Shown here piece by piece: positions 5,932 to 6,666 of a stretch of 6,666 bases of DNA. Source of the DNA: Desulfobacterales bacterium (GTDB taxonomy: Bacteria; Desulfobacterota; Desulfobacteria; Desulfobacterales; JAFDCJ01); the NCBI GenBank assembly GCA_029932495.1, contig JAOZPY010000151.1, positions 1 to 6,666 on the forward strand. Reading direction: 5' to 3'. How positions within the stretch are numbered: position 1 is the stretch's first letter; each line of letters begins with the position of its first letter. Made by a program: the position numbers and the translations under genes. Under the pieces are notes generated by a model, which had not been told where the DNA came from, did no database searches, and worked only from the letters and a program-made list of their open reading frames with translations.

Positions 5932-6348
5932 ATGAAACGTTTTTTATTGCTTACGGGTGTGCGGGTTGTCATTGTGGCCTCTTGCTTTTTAATTCCCCTT
6001 GCCGCCCAAGCCCAGCAGTCCAACACCGTAACGGTTGCATCGGCGGTCATCTGCCAGCAGATCGTCAATCGTGAAGCCGTGGACCCCGGCACCAGCTTTG
6101 CGGTATCTGTTGGCAAACTGTACTGCCTGAGCAAAATAACAAATATCCAGGATGCCACCCAGATTGTCCATGTTTGGTACTACGGTGACACCGAACGTGC
6201 ACGGGTGGCACTAAACGTTAATCCACCAAGCTGGCGCACTTACAGCTCCAAGATTATTCAGCCCCAGGAAATCGGCGCCTGGCGTGTGGAAATCCAGGAC
6301 AGTTCCGGCAACGTGCTGGAAACCGTCCCGTTTGAAACCACCCCCTAA
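5932..6348 (+). CDS. Secreted DUF2914-domain protein
   Basis: 138-residue exported protein of unknown function. Residues 1-27 are a signal peptide (MKR, hydrophobic core, probable cleavage AQA|Q after residue 27). Almost all the rest, about residues 34-137, matches the DUF2914 pattern: SVGKLYCLSKI (59-69), VHVWYYGDTERARV (79-92), PSWRTYSSKII (99-109), and GAWRVEIQDSSGNVL (115-129). The mature protein has two cysteines, C41 and C65, which could form a disulfide. The start is set by the strong AGGAGGAG at 5920-5927; the frame is open further upstream to 5821, but that part runs through the terminator and lacks a ribosome site. VASC at 15-18 is lipobox-like, but its position inside the hydrophobic core makes a lipoprotein less likely. 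It lies downstream of a terminator, so it is probably a separate unit. Confidence 0.9.
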   Translation: MKRFLLLTGVRVVIVASCFLIPLAAQAQQSNTVTVASAVICQQIVNREAVDPGTSFAVSVGKLYCLSKITNIQDATQIVHVWYYGDTERARVALNVNPPSWRTYSSKIIQPQEIGAWRVEIQDSSGNVLETVPFETTP

Positions 6349-6361
6349 CCATCAATCCTGC

Positions 6362-6401
6362 CCGCCCGGCCTGGCAGTTTTTGAACTGGCATCCCGGGCG
6401 G
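6362..6401. terminator. Two-part stem-loop after the DUF2914 gene, without a T-run
   Basis: CCGCCCGG (6362-6369) pairs perfectly with CCGGGCGG (6394-6401), and inside it CAGTT (6375-6379) pairs with AACTG (6384-6388). It starts 14 bp after the stop codon, where a terminator is expected, but no T-run follows. It may be an RNA-stabilising hairpin or a factor-dependent end. Confidence 0.4.
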
Positions 6402-6489
6402 TGCATAAGCCGGCGATCAGTTATCTGCATCCTTCCACCGGTCTGTGAGCGGCCGCACTTCCAATTCCACCGAAAACCTAAAGTTATGC

Positions 6490-6553
6490 CTGGCAGCAGC
6501 CGATATATCTTCAGGACGCCCAGGCCCTGAGTATCCCCTGCTACGGCAGCCAG
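6490..6553. repeat. Fold-back sequence in the gene-free tail
   Basis: CTGGC-AGCAG (6490-6499) matches CTGCT (6538-6542) and GCCAG (6549-6553) in inverted order with a 6-base bulge. TCAGG (6511-6515) pairs with CCTGA (6526-6530) inside. The region 6402-6561 holds no gene I can support. GC-rich short arms can arise by chance. Confidence 0.3.
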
Positions 6554-6561
6554 ACCCAAAT

Positions 6562-6660
6562 GCATATTGCGCGGGTCAGACGCAACTTTTTTGTAAAGTT
6601 ACAAATATTGTAAGTTCTTAAAAAGTCCAGACAACCTGCGATAAACTGAGCGCAATATGC
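6562..6660. repeat. Nested imperfect palindrome (~99 bp), possible MITE-like or structured element
   Basis: The outer arms are a perfect 11-bp inverted repeat, GCATATTGCGC (6562-6572) and GCGCAATATGC (6650-6660). Moving inwards, further arms pair in order: TCAG (6576-6579) with CTGA (6646-6649), CGCA (6581-6584) with TGCG (6637-6640), ACTTTTT (6585-6591) with AAAAAGT (6620-6626), and TTACAA (6599-6604) with TTGTAA (6608-6613). This ordered set is more than the outer repeat alone would predict. No transposase is present. The ends do not match integron attC core sites. The window ends six bases after the right arm, so target duplications cannot be judged. Confidence 0.45.
6591..6613. promoter_or_regulatory. 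Alternating TTGTAA/TTACAA half-sites, possible operator
   Basis: TTGTAA (6591-6596), TTACAA (6599-6604) and TTGTAA (6608-6613) alternate in orientation with 2- and 3-base spacers, forming two overlapping dyads at the centre of the larger palindrome. This could be a regulator site for a gene beyond the right edge, or just the tip of the fold-back. Confidence 0.3.
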
Positions 6661-6666
6661 GTTTTG

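Noticed and set aside
6254..6565. 103-codon open frame on the - strand in the tail
   Set aside because: Half of it is antisense to the DUF2914 gene, there is no ribosome site, and the translation is not recognisable. A weak minus-strand promoter-like pair (TTGTCT and TACAAT near 6608-6635) was not enough to rescue it.
6562..6660. Integron attC site or insertion sequence end
   Set aside because: No attC core sequences and no transposase or integrase frame. Kept only as an unexplained palindrome.

Overview
The window reads as a chromosomal stretch of moderate GC content from a bacterium, most likely a member of the Desulfobacterota (deltaproteobacterial sulfate-reducer relatives). This is inferred from family resemblance only: a PilZ protein with an N-terminal helical region, DUF4124 and DUF2914 envelope proteins, and a zinc-finger-less J-protein next to a Nudix hydrolase. 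There is no rRNA, tRNA, CRISPR or recognisable transposase gene.

Layout. Positions 1-50 may hold the last codons of an upstream gene, followed by a 150-bp gap. At 201-1600 (+) a Nudix hydrolase and a J-domain protein overlap by ATGA and form a short operon. At 1609-4260 (-), converging with the J-protein gene and only 8 bp from it, is the most striking gene: one 883-residue reading frame that joins a complete GcvT (glycine cleavage T-protein, aminomethyltransferase) to a complete serine hydroxymethyltransferase (SHMT) domain. The SHMT half resembles archaeal-type SHMTs more than the standard bacterial GlyA and has an altered active-site loop.

A 333-bp divergent intergenic region (4261-4593) carries two near-consensus sigma-70 promoters, both with a TTGACA -35 and a 17-bp spacer, one firing each way, with a poly-A tract between them. 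The rightward promoter serves a PilZ (cyclic di-GMP receptor) gene and a secreted DUF4124 protein gene 10 bp behind it. Behind that pair is a short promoter-hairpin-terminator module (5721-5833) that could encode a small RNA of about 77 nt, or could simply be the operon terminator. A secreted DUF2914 protein follows (5932-6348). The last 318 bp have no supported gene but contain three consecutive fold-back sequences, the last a nested imperfect palindrome of 99 bp.

How the genes fit together. The GcvT-SHMT fusion places the enzyme that releases 5,10-methylene-tetrahydrofolate from glycine on the same chain as the enzyme that uses it to turn a second glycine into serine (or the reverse). This suggests one-carbon channelling. 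The PilZ/DUF4124 pair and the DUF2914 gene look like an envelope/signalling group with no obvious metabolic link to the fusion. The Nudix/J-protein pair looks like housekeeping or stress functions.
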